Assembly: GCA_030666985.1 (NCBI GenBank)
Contig: DAOUWT010000179.1
Span: 1-5,922 of the forward strand
Length of the DNA: 5,922 nt
Source: Chloroflexota bacterium
GTDB taxonomy: Bacteria > Chloroflexota > Anaerolineae > Anaerolineales > UBA11858
Direction of reading: 5' to 3'
The translations under genes were made by a program, and so were the position numbers. The stretch's first letter is position 1, and every line of letters begins with the position of its first letter. Below are positions 1-5,113 of this stretch, piece after piece. Below the pieces are notes generated by a model, which saw nothing but the letters and a program-made list of their open reading frames with translations, did no database searches and was not told the DNA's origin.

Positions 1-1
1 C

Positions 2-1294
2 AATCGAGTAGCTGAACAAGGTGAACCAATTCTGACGACCAACGCCCAAGAGGACACCCTTTTTGATAGCCAAGAAAGTATTATAGCCGACAAATTGCGC
101 TCTATTTTATGCGTTCCTCTTATGTTAAAGGATCGGCTCACGGGCGTTATTTATGCCGATAACCGCATCCAAACGGGGCTTTTTACTGAATCTGACTTGA
201 CACTTCTGGCGGCTTTTGCTAACCAAGCCGCTGTCGCAATTGAAAACGCCCGCCTCTTTGAATCTGTGCAACAGACGCTGGCTGAAGTGACTGAATTGAA
301 GAATTTGATGGATAATATATTTGCATCCATTGCCAGCGGCGTCATCACTACCGATATTCAAGAGGAAATTACTCTTTGTAATAAAGCGACCGAAAAGATT
401 TTAAAGATACAGGCGGAAAACATAGTCGGAAACAACCTAAAGGATGTTCTACCGCTTTTTGGTGACACCATTTACTCCGCAATGACTGATGTCAAAGAAA
501 GTGATCAATCAGTGATCGGAATAGAAATTTCTCCAGAACTTTCACCGGAAACGCGCATAGATTTATCCTTCAACATCTCTCCTCTAAAAGACGCTGATGA
601 AAACATGCAAGGGGTAGCCATTGTACTAGATGACCTAACGGAAAAGAAACGCCTGGAAGCGCAGCGCAGACTCTTCGAGCGGATGGTGTCTCCCGCTGTT
701 ATCAACCAACTTGACCCAGACGAGCTGCAATTAGGCGGCAAGAGGAGCAAAATCACCACCCTTTTTGCTGATATTCGGGGATTCACGCAGTTCAGCGAGA
801 GCCTCAGCCCAGAGGATCTGGTGTCGGTGCTCAACCGTTATTTGGCCGCCGCCGCAGACGCTATTTTGCTTGAAGAGGGGACGATTGACAAGTTCCTGGG
901 TGATGCTGTTATGGCGTGGTTCAACGCTCCCATCCCCCAAGCAGACCACGCCCTAAGGGCTGTGCGAGCAGCTATCGGTCTCCGCCAAACAATTAGGAAC
1001 CTGCATCTAAAGCTCCCCCAAAAGTACCACCTGGACTTTGGGGTAGGCATCCATTTAGGGGACGCGGTCTTGGGGGTAATAGGAACGGAAAAGAGAATCG
1101 AATATACCGCTATTGGAGATAGTGTAAATACTGCCAAACGCATCCAGGAGAACTCCACCAACAACCAAATTCTGGTTAGCTCAATAGTGTATAACGAGGT
1201 TAAGTCTCAGGTGATTGCACGCCCCACTGCTCCTATCCACGCCAAGGGGAAAAGCCATCCTATAGAGGTGTATGAGATTATTAAGATACGGTAG
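2..1294 (+). CDS. GAF-PAS-class III adenylate cyclase, C-terminal part (5' end outside window)
   Basis: Predicted to make cAMP from ATP in response to signals read by its GAF and PAS domains; no membrane segment is visible. The frame is open from base 2, and codons before the TTG at 95 already read as GAF sequence (EQGEPILTTNAQED), so that TTG is not the start and the gene begins left of the window. Numbering from base 95: end of GAF about 1-55 (ILCVPL, FANQAAVAIENARLFE), short helical linker, PAS about 71-185, cyclase about 218-399. Catalytic residues are complete: metal-binding D226 (FADIRGF) and D270 (FLGDAV), adenine-selecting K266 and T338 (EYTAIGDSVNTAKR), transition-state N345 and R349. 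The Lys/Thr pair is the cyanobacterial-type adenylate cyclase arrangement, not guanylate cyclase. It ends in TAG beside a heptad array. Further N-terminal sensor domains are likely but unseen. Confidence 0.93.
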   Translation, partial: NRVAEQGEPILTTNAQEDTLFDSQESIIADKLRSILCVPLMLKDRLTGVIYADNRIQTGLFTESDLTLLAAFANQAAVAIENARLFESVQQTLAEVTELKNLMDNIFASIASGVITTDIQEEITLCNKATEKILKIQAENIVGNNLKDVLPLFGDTIYSAMTDVKESDQSVIGIEISPELSPETRIDLSFNISPLKDADENMQGVAIVLDDLTEKKRLEAQRRLFERMVSPAVINQLDPDELQLGGKRSKITTLFADIRGFTQFSESLSPEDLVSVLNRYLAAAADAILLEEGTIDKFLGDAVMAWFNAPIPQADHALRAVRAAIGLRQTIRNLHLKLPQKYHLDFGVGIHLGDAVLGVIGTEKRIEYTAIGDSVNTAKRIQENSTNNQILVSSIVYNEVKSQVIARPTAPIHAKGKSHPIEVYEIIKIR

Positions 1295-1443
1295 GTTGGG
1301 GGGTATTGGGTATTAGATATTGGAGGTTGGAGATTCGGTGTTCCACGCGGGCGCGGGGGGAGATACGCAACGCAGGTAATTCCCGTGGATTTTTTGGGGG
1401 GGACGGGGGGGGGGGCGTGAGAGCAAACCCCAGGCGTAGCGCA
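1295..1443. other. Non-coding convergent spacer with long G-runs
   Basis: Tail-to-tail spacer between the cyclase and the PLP enzyme. Besides the heptads it holds G6 at 1298-1303, G6 at 1355-1360, G7 at 1396-1402 and G11 at 1405-1415, all on the + strand, so the 3' region of the cyclase transcript could fold a G-quadruplex. I see no hairpin followed by a U-tract, so neither gene has a recognisable intrinsic terminator here. Long G-runs are also prone to sequencing error. No coding potential is credible. Confidence 0.6.
1304..1338 (+). repeat. Tandem heptad array, KATTGGA type
   Basis: Five consecutive 7-bp units of consensus (T/G)ATTGGA, for example TATTGGG at 1304, TATTAGA at 1311, TATTGGA at 1318, GGTTGGA at 1325 and GATTCGG at 1332. 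The array begins just past the cyclase stop codon. Twelve bases of it (1320-1331) recur exactly, inverted, at 4209-4220. It resembles the short tandemly repeated heptamers known from cyanobacterial spacers; function unknown. Confidence 0.75.
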
Positions 1444-1485
1444 GCGCACCACGCACCACGCATCACGCTTCACTCATCACGTAAG
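1444..1485. repeat. Tandem heptad array, ACGCAYC type (GTGRTGC on the - strand)
   Basis: Six in-register 7-bp units, five close to the consensus: GCGCACC at 1444, ACGCACC at 1451, ACGCATC at 1458, ACGCTTC at 1465, ACTCATC at 1472, then a decayed unit at 1479. On the - strand the units supply the TGA stop (1479-1477) and a second in-frame TGA (1476-1474) of the neighbouring gene. Eleven bases (1463-1473) recur exactly at 4604-4614 in another spacer, which places both arrays in one repeat family. Confidence 0.75.
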
Positions 1486-2439
1486 CTTATCGATATATTT
1501 CCCTGCAAATAAAGCTGGTGTGCCGCCGGTATGCCAGAAGAGGATGGTTTCTTCTGGGCTGAAAAATCCCTGGCGGATGAGGTCTATGAGACCAGCGGCG
1601 GCCCGGCCGGTGTAGACGGGGTCTAGCAGGATGCCCTCTTTTCTGGCAAAGATGTGGATGGCCTCGCGCTCAGGTTCTCCCATCACGCCGTATCCCTCTC
1701 CTGTGTAATTATCATTGACAAGGATTTCCTCGGCTGGGAAGGCTGCCTTTTTACCTAGCACGCCTGCTACCTCACGGGCCAGGCCAGCGACGCGGGCTTG
1801 CAAGACCTTCCCTGGTTCGTCCACGCTAACCCCCAGGATTTTGCTCCCCACGCCGAATAAACGCTTCCCCGCCACCAATCCAGCTTGAGTCCCCCCTGAG
1901 GAGGAGGCGAACACTATCCAATCGGGAGCTTCCGGAAGCTGCTGTGAGAGTTCTTGGATGGCAATGGCATAAGCGGCCGCTCCCACCTTGCTTGATCCGC
2001 CGTAGGGGATGAGGAAGGGCTGCCGGCCAGCTTCATCTGCTTGCTCGAAGACCGCCTGGAGGGCCTGGTCGCGTTTTTCCGGTTCCGTCCAGACTATCTC
2101 TGCCCCCACTAGCCGATCCAAGAGTAGATTCGCTGTAGCTGTCTCCGGCTCTTGACCAGCCAGGACGAGAGTGCAGTCAAATCCAAAACGCGCGGCGGCA
2201 GCGGCTGTTTGGCGGCAATGATTAGATTGCCCCGCTCCGGCGGTGATCAACAGACGTGCATCCGCATCCCTGGCTTGGGCGAGGAGGTATTCCAGTTTGC
2301 GGGTCTTGTTGCCTCCAAAGGCTAAACCGGTTTGGTCGTCGCGCTTGATCAGAAGACGCGGGCCGCCAAGCTCTGCCGAAAGGGTGGGAAGTTCGTCTAT
2401 GGGGGTGGGTAAGTGGGCGATATGAATTTTAGAAAGCAT
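1477..2439 (-). CDS. PLP-dependent D-cysteine desulfhydrase family protein (dcyD-like)
   Basis: A 320-residue cytoplasmic fold-type II PLP enzyme. The family includes D-cysteine desulfhydrase (D-cysteine to pyruvate, sulfide and ammonia) and ACC deaminase. Seen: substrate-side motif LPTPIDELP (10-18), IKRDD (31-35), PLP-binding K45 in GGNKTRKLEYL, QSNH (71-74) holding S72, DPVYTG (273-278) and HTGG (303-306). ACC deaminases carry Glu after the DPVY tyrosine and Leu in the HxGG motif; here both are Thr (T277, T304), which favours a desulfhydrase or related lyase. Start chosen at 2439 because AAGGAGGT lies 5 nt upstream; the frame stays open 27 codons further to an ATG at 2520, but that stretch is not family-like. 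It lies 86 nt after the glycosyltransferase and may share its transcript. The exact substrate is not provable here; L-cysteate sulfo-lyase (CuyA) is a related alternative. Confidence 0.9.
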   Translation of the reverse strand: MLSKIHIAHLPTPIDELPTLSAELGGPRLLIKRDDQTGLAFGGNKTRKLEYLLAQARDADARLLITAGAGQSNHCRQTAAAAARFGFDCTLVLAGQEPETATANLLLDRLVGAEIVWTEPEKRDQALQAVFEQADEAGRQPFLIPYGGSSKVGAAAYAIAIQELSQQLPEAPDWIVFASSSGGTQAGLVAGKRLFGVGSKILGVSVDEPGKVLQARVAGLAREVAGVLGKKAAFPAEEILVNDNYTGEGYGVMGEPEREAIHIFARKEGILLDPVYTGRAAAGLIDLIRQGFFSPEETILFWHTGGTPALFAGKYIDKLT

Positions 2440-2444
2440 AGAAC

Positions 2445-2452
2445 ACCTCCTT
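2445..2452 (-). promoter_or_regulatory. Strong ribosome binding site deciding the dcyD-like start
   Basis: The - strand reads AAGGAGGT, a perfect Shine-Dalgarno core, 5 nt before the ATG at 2439. It argues against the longer in-frame start at 2520 and shows that this organism uses SD-led translation alongside the apparently leaderless genes at 4088 and 4253. Confidence 0.85.
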
Positions 2453-2475
2453 GTTTCAAGTAAGACGGGTCCACT

Positions 2476-2510
2476 AATCTGCGCTAATTTTTTGTTTTTT
2501 CGTGCAGATT
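2476..2510. repeat. Inverted repeat in the spacer between glycosyltransferase and dcyD-like gene
   Basis: AATCTGC (2476-2482) is inverted as GCAGATT (2504-2510) around a T-rich interior. It lies in the 86-nt gap 5' of the dcyD-like start. On the transcribed (-) strand the interior is A-rich and no U-run follows, so it is not an intrinsic terminator; a leader hairpin or a decayed repeat unit are both possible. Confidence 0.4.
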
Positions 2511-2525
2511 GGCAAGCCATGTTTT

Positions 2526-4088
2526 TTATGGCCGATTAGCGGATAAGGTAGGGACGAGTAGTAAAGACACGCCAATTATATGGCCAAGTGTGTGATTGTG
2601 AAGCAAATATGGGACCCAAACCCGAATGGTCTCATAGTAGGGGATTATCAGCAACGAGGCCATTGAAAATACCACAGCAGCCCTCGCGGGACGCTCTTTT
2701 GGCACGAGTAGGGCGGCCAAGGGCAAAAACCAGAGCAAATACCAGGCGTGGAAGGTCGAGACTCCTATTAAAATATACCAGAAAAGCACATAAAAAGAGG
2801 ATTGGAAAACTCTTTCGATAAGGGCTTCAACATTAGAAGCTAGGGCTTCGAAATTAGGCGCGTTTTCCTCTTTTTTGCTGGGCGCAGATTGCTGCCAAAC
2901 TCGCCAAAGATTCCAGAGGTAGATGCCGCCCAAGGTCACGTAGATACTTGTTTGTGTGTAAGCAAAAGCTGTGTTGGTACCAAGAGTGGAGCGGAGAGCT
3001 AATATCATTAAAGCCATCACGGAACGTCCAGCGGATTTGCCAGAATATAGAACGGCCCATTTATCCACTCCCGGCCAGTATGGGTACATAACCAAGAAAA
3101 CCAATAGCAGAATGGCGAGGGCATAAACCACACCGGAGGCTGCCCACCGGAGCCGATTGCGTTGGCGGGCAGCTATGCCTAGTAAGAAGAAAGGCAATAC
3201 GAGCAGGGGAATAAATTTTACCAAAATAGTTGCTGCAAATGCTATCACGAATACTAGAGCGGCATACCTCGGAGGTCTCCCATAGACCTCCGAGGTATTG
3301 CCGTTGTTTGGTGATACTGTCACAAGCTTCACAAATCCCCAAATTGACAGCAAAAAGAAGAAAACCATGGTGAAATCGTTATGGGCATTCTGAATGCCCT
3401 CTAGCAAGACGAGGGGATTCCAGGCAAAAAACGCCGTCCCTGCCACAGCCCATTGGGGGCGGAGGGAGAAAAGAATGCGGTACAACAGCCACGCGCTTCC
3501 AATATACGCTAAAACGCCAAGGATTTTCAGGGCGAATAAATGCGCCAGATACCCTCCGCCGCTGAGATGGTAGGCTCCCAAGGAGACCCACTCCCAGATT
3601 GGCCCGTAAGGAGAAGCGGCGTCAGCCCACTCCCCGGCCAGGCCCAGCCAGGGATCGGAGGTAGGTATGGCATTGAGAGTGGTCGAGAAGGGGTCTAAGC
3701 CGTAGCGTGCCCATCCGCGCGACCGGATAGTGTAAACAAATAAGTCAATGGCTGTTTGGGGATATGAGAAAATTAAAATTGTGGCGAAAAGAATTCCCCC
3801 CATCAGGATAAAGCGGATGTTGGCATTCTCTTTCACCAGCAATCGCAAAAAGACTACGTAAACACCGAAAAGGGCCATGATGCCCGCTACATAGGCTATG
3901 AATCCAAATGCTGAGTAATGGGTGAGTTTGGCGTAATCCACCGGGGGGATGGTCGCATAATGCTGCCTCAGTGGGAACGCTAGCGTGAAGGCTAAATATA
4001 TCAGCCCGCTTGAGATCAGGCAGAACCACAAGCGCGTTCTCACGGGTTGGTTATTCCAAAGAGATGTGACTTTGCTGGGTAACTTCAT
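2526..4088 (-). CDS. Polytopic GT-C type membrane glycosyltransferase (MptA/MptB- or GT87-like)
   Basis: A 520-residue integral membrane protein with roughly 12 hydrophobic segments (for example 21-40, 60-84, 91-109, 180-206, 238-256). After the third segment comes an extracytoplasmic-type loop with the acidic motif DLFVY (D115), then YGLDPF and SPYGP (159-163), followed by NAHND (234-238). That order is typical of polyprenol-phosphate-sugar-dependent GT-C transferases such as alpha-1,6-mannosyltransferases; D115 is the likely catalytic acid or base by analogy. Probable role: adding a sugar to an envelope glycolipid or polysaccharide; donor and acceptor unknown. Start: the first ATG after an in-frame TAA, with no Shine-Dalgarno but an extended -10 directly upstream. 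Oddity: residues 264-275 are encoded by a perfect palindrome (3264-3298) in a loop between membrane segments. It ends 5 nt before the unused ATG at 2520. Confidence 0.85.
   Translation of the reverse strand: MKLPSKVTSLWNNQPVRTRLWFCLISSGLIYLAFTLAFPLRQHYATIPPVDYAKLTHYSAFGFIAYVAGIMALFGVYVVFLRLLVKENANIRFILMGGILFATILIFSYPQTAIDLFVYTIRSRGWARYGLDPFSTTLNAIPTSDPWLGLAGEWADAASPYGPIWEWVSLGAYHLSGGGYLAHLFALKILGVLAYIGSAWLLYRILFSLRPQWAVAGTAFFAWNPLVLLEGIQNAHNDFTMVFFFLLSIWGFVKLVTVSPNNGNTSEVYGRPPRYAALVFVIAFAATILVKFIPLLVLPFFLLGIAARQRNRLRWAASGVVYALAILLLVFLVMYPYWPGVDKWAVLYSGKSAGRSVMALMILALRSTLGTNTAFAYTQTSIYVTLGGIYLWNLWRVWQQSAPSKKEENAPNFEALASNVEALIERVFQSSFYVLFWYILIGVSTFHAWYLLWFLPLAALLVPKERPARAAVVFSMASLLIIPYYETIRVWVPYLLHNHTLGHIIGVSLLLVPTLSANRP
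3264..3298. repeat. Perfect 15-bp inverted repeat, 5-nt loop, inside the glycosyltransferase gene
   Basis: The arm ATACCTCGGAGGTCT (3264-3278) and its exact complement (3284-3298) flank the loop CCCAT. Each arm also contains the smaller palindrome ACCTC-N-GAGGT. In the gene's frame the element reads NTSEVYGRPPRY (residues 264-275), a hydrophilic stretch between two membrane segments. Perfect symmetry of this length is not expected by chance in coding sequence and suggests an inserted palindromic repeat of REP or MITE type that kept the frame open. It is not a terminator: it lies mid-gene and no U-run follows it. Confidence 0.9.
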
Positions 4089-4097
4089 ATTGTCGAT

Positions 4098-4106
4098 ATA
4101 TTAGCA
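4098..4106 (-). promoter_or_regulatory. Extended -10 promoter of the glycosyltransferase gene
   Basis: The - strand reads TGCTAATAT, an extended -10 (TGn plus TAATAT). Nine nucleotides separate it from the ATG at 4088, so a transcript starting at the usual distance would carry a leader of about 3-5 nt. No Shine-Dalgarno is present and no clear -35 is seen; the -35 region is occupied by heptad repeats. Confidence 0.55.
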
Positions 4107-4111
4107 CAAAA

Positions 4112-4139
4112 TCAGTATTCAGTGTTCAGTATTCAGTGA
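4112..4139 (+). repeat. Tandem heptad array, TCAGTRT type
   Basis: Four in-register units, TCAGTAT, TCAGTGT, TCAGTAT and TCAGTGA, which also read as two 14-bp units differing only at the last base. It decays rightward into CCGTGAC and CCGTGCG (4140-4153). It lies directly upstream of the glycosyltransferase -10 box. This sequence type is distinct from the other heptad arrays in the window. Confidence 0.8.
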
Positions 4140-4166
4140 CCGTGACCCGTGCGGGGATGATTTCAC

Positions 4167-4237
4167 CACTTGCAAACTTGCACACTTGCCACTTTCCAAT
4201 TTCTAACTTCCAACCTCCAACTTCAAATATCCAAACA
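4167..4237 (+). repeat. Octad-to-heptad tandem array upstream of DUF503
   Basis: Three 8-bp units (CACTTGCA at 4167, AACTTGCA at 4175, CACTTGCC at 4183) pass without a gap into 7-bp units of consensus AACTTCC (4191-4197 onward, through 4232). The array ends at the extended -10 box of the DUF503 gene. TCCAACCTCCAA (4209-4220) is the exact inverse of 1320-1331. Confidence 0.75.
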
Positions 4238-4246
4238 TGATATACT
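4238..4246 (+). promoter_or_regulatory. Extended -10 promoter giving a likely leaderless DUF503 mRNA
   Basis: TGATATACT is a clean extended -10 (TGn plus TATACT). Six nucleotides (4247-4252) separate it from the ATG at 4253, which puts the expected transcription start on the A of the start codon. There is no purine-rich Shine-Dalgarno before the ATG, and an in-frame TGA (4238-4240) rules out an upstream start, so leaderless translation is the simplest reading. Confidence 0.6.
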
Positions 4247-4252
4247 TATCCC

Positions 4253-4537
4253 ATGTCTCTTGGCCTGCTAACCCTCCACATTCAAATCCCTGGCTGCGCT
4301 TCACTCAAAGAAAAACGGGGGCGGCTGAAGCCTCTTCTGGCCAGGCTGCGGCGGGAATTCAATGTCTCAGTTGCCGAATTAGATTATCTGGACAGTTGGC
4401 AAAATGCCCTCATTGGGTGCAGCCTGATCAGCAACGACCACAAACACACTCAACGCTCGCTCCAAAAAGTGGTCGCGTGGATTGAAGAACAGCGACTGGA
4501 TTTATACATCATAGAAGAAGAAATCGAAATCTTTTAG
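4253..4537 (+). CDS. DUF503 family protein (YlxP-like)
   Basis: A 94-residue small soluble protein matching DUF503/YlxP over its whole length, which is the usual family size. Seen: N-terminal beta strand GLLTLHIQIPG, then the signature SLKEKR (17-22), LLARLRREFNVSVAELD, the aromatic Trp in DSWQNALIGCSLISND, and a C-terminal helix plus acidic strand (LYIIEEEIEIF). The family has a ferredoxin-like fold and in other bacteria often sits beside ribosome-maturation genes such as rbfA; its biochemical function is not settled. Here it stands alone, divergent from the glycosyltransferase and convergent with rsfS. The ATG at 4253 is the first possible start after an in-frame TGA and has no ribosome binding site. 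A strong terminator follows at 4677. Confidence 0.92.
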   Translation: MSLGLLTLHIQIPGCASLKEKRGRLKPLLARLRREFNVSVAELDYLDSWQNALIGCSLISNDHKHTQRSLQKVVAWIEEQRLDLYIIEEEIEIF

Positions 4538-4576
4538 GCTCTTTGGGAACTTACGGGGTTGAGAATAAAATGAGGC

Positions 4577-4630
4577 GTAAAACGTGAAACGTGACCTAGT
4601 AATTCACGCTTCACGTTTTCACGTTTCACG
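4577..4630. repeat. Inverted pair of heptad arrays (GTGAAAC / TTCACGY)
   Basis: Left arm: GTAAAAC at 4577, GTGAAAC at 4584, GTGACCT at 4591. Right arm: TTCACGC at 4603, TTCACGT at 4610, TTTCACG at 4617 and 4624. CGTGAAACGTGA (4583-4594) pairs perfectly with 4619-4630, giving a 12-bp stem around 24 nt. The spacer is convergent (DUF503 and rsfS). TCACGCTTCAC (4604-4614) is identical to 1463-1473. No U-run follows, so this is not an intrinsic terminator by itself. Confidence 0.75.
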
Positions 4631-4676
4631 AGGTGTAAGCATCCTGTCGGCTTTTGCGGTATTGCGTTTAAATATA

Positions 4677-4714
4677 AGAGACCGGGCCATTCCTGACCTG
4701 GTCTCTCTTTTTTT
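4677..4714 (+). terminator. Intrinsic terminator after DUF503, possibly bidirectional
   Basis: AGAGACCGGG (4677-4686) pairs with CCTGGTCTCT (4697-4706), a 10-bp stem with one G-U wobble and a 10-nt loop, followed by C and seven T (4708-4714). It is a strong rho-independent terminator for + strand transcription. On the - strand the stem is followed by the weaker U-tract TTATATTT, so it may also end the thpR-rsfS transcript, whose last stop codon is 27 bp away. Confidence 0.88.
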
Positions 4715-4733
4715 CTAAAATTCCAAATGCAAA

Positions 4734-5090
4734 TTACTGCACCCGCAATATCGTTTTCCCTTCACCCCACAACTCTTCTAAGCGATAAAAGGCGCGGCGG
4801 TCAGGGGAAAAGACATGGAGGATCAAATCGCCATAGTCTATCAACATCCAACCTGCTTGCGCTTCTCCCTCTATCCTGGGATTTATACCATATTCTTGTT
4901 TGATCTCTTTTTTGACAGCCTTGGCCAAAGCGTTCACCATGCGGATGCTGCTGCCCGAACATATAAGGAAATAATCCGCGAAGGACGATACTTCTCGTAT
5001 ATCCAACAAAAGGATATCTTCCCCTTTTTTCTCATCCAAAACATCTACAATCGTATGTGCTAATTCTAAAATATCCAGAGAAAACCTCAC
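4734..5090 (-). CDS. rsfS: Ribosomal silencing factor RsfS (Iojap/YbeB family)
   Basis: A 118-residue protein of normal family length. RsfS binds ribosomal protein uL14 on the large subunit and blocks joining with the small subunit, lowering translation when nutrients are short. Seen: N-terminal helix ILELAHTIVDVLDEKKGEDILLLD, hallmark SSFADYFLICSGSS (35-48), and the C-terminal block with GW, DYGDLILHVF and the RxFYRLEELWG ending. The start is taken as the GTG at 5090; an in-frame TAG lies two codons upstream, and no strong Shine-Dalgarno is visible, so coupling to the preceding gene is plausible. thpR ends 24 nt upstream, suggesting one transcript. The usual nadD/yqeK neighbourhood is absent in this window. 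Confidence 0.95.
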   Translation of the reverse strand: MRFSLDILELAHTIVDVLDEKKGEDILLLDIREVSSFADYFLICSGSSIRMVNALAKAVKKEIKQEYGINPRIEGEAQAGWMLIDYGDLILHVFSPDRRAFYRLEELWGEGKTILRVQ

Positions 5091-5113
5091 TTTCTAAGAA
5101 ACTAATTACCCTA

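Noticed and set aside
95..97. TTG at 95 as the start of the cyclase
   Set aside because: The frame is open to the window edge and the upstream codons encode recognisable GAF sequence, so the gene is truncated by the window and not started here.
1490..1499. TCGATATATT at both 1490-1499 and 4093-4102
   Set aside because: A 10-base AT-rich match, one copy being coding sequence, can occur by chance, and no wider similarity surrounds it.
1306..1512. Small + strand ORF across the convergent spacer
   Set aside because: It is made of heptad repeats and G-runs and overlaps the 3' end of the dcyD-like gene; the product is low-complexity with no ribosome binding site.
2440..2520. N-terminal extension of the dcyD-like gene to the ATG at 2520
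   Set aside because: The internal ATG at 2439 has a perfect Shine-Dalgarno at ideal spacing and begins where family similarity begins; the extra 27 residues are not family-like.
2588..2821. Antisense ORFs within the glycosyltransferase, thpR, rsfS and cyclase genes
   Set aside because: They lie opposite or out of frame within well-supported genes and have no family resemblance or start signals.
3264..3298. Intrinsic terminator
   Set aside because: It lies in the middle of an intact reading frame and no U-run follows on either strand.
4112..4237. CRISPR array
   Set aside because: Units are 7-8 bp, directly tandem and degenerate, with no spacers and no cas genes nearby.
4538..4733. tRNA or other structured RNA gene in the convergent spacer
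   Set aside because: No cloverleaf or conserved T-loop is seen; the structure is explained by the inverted heptads and the terminator.
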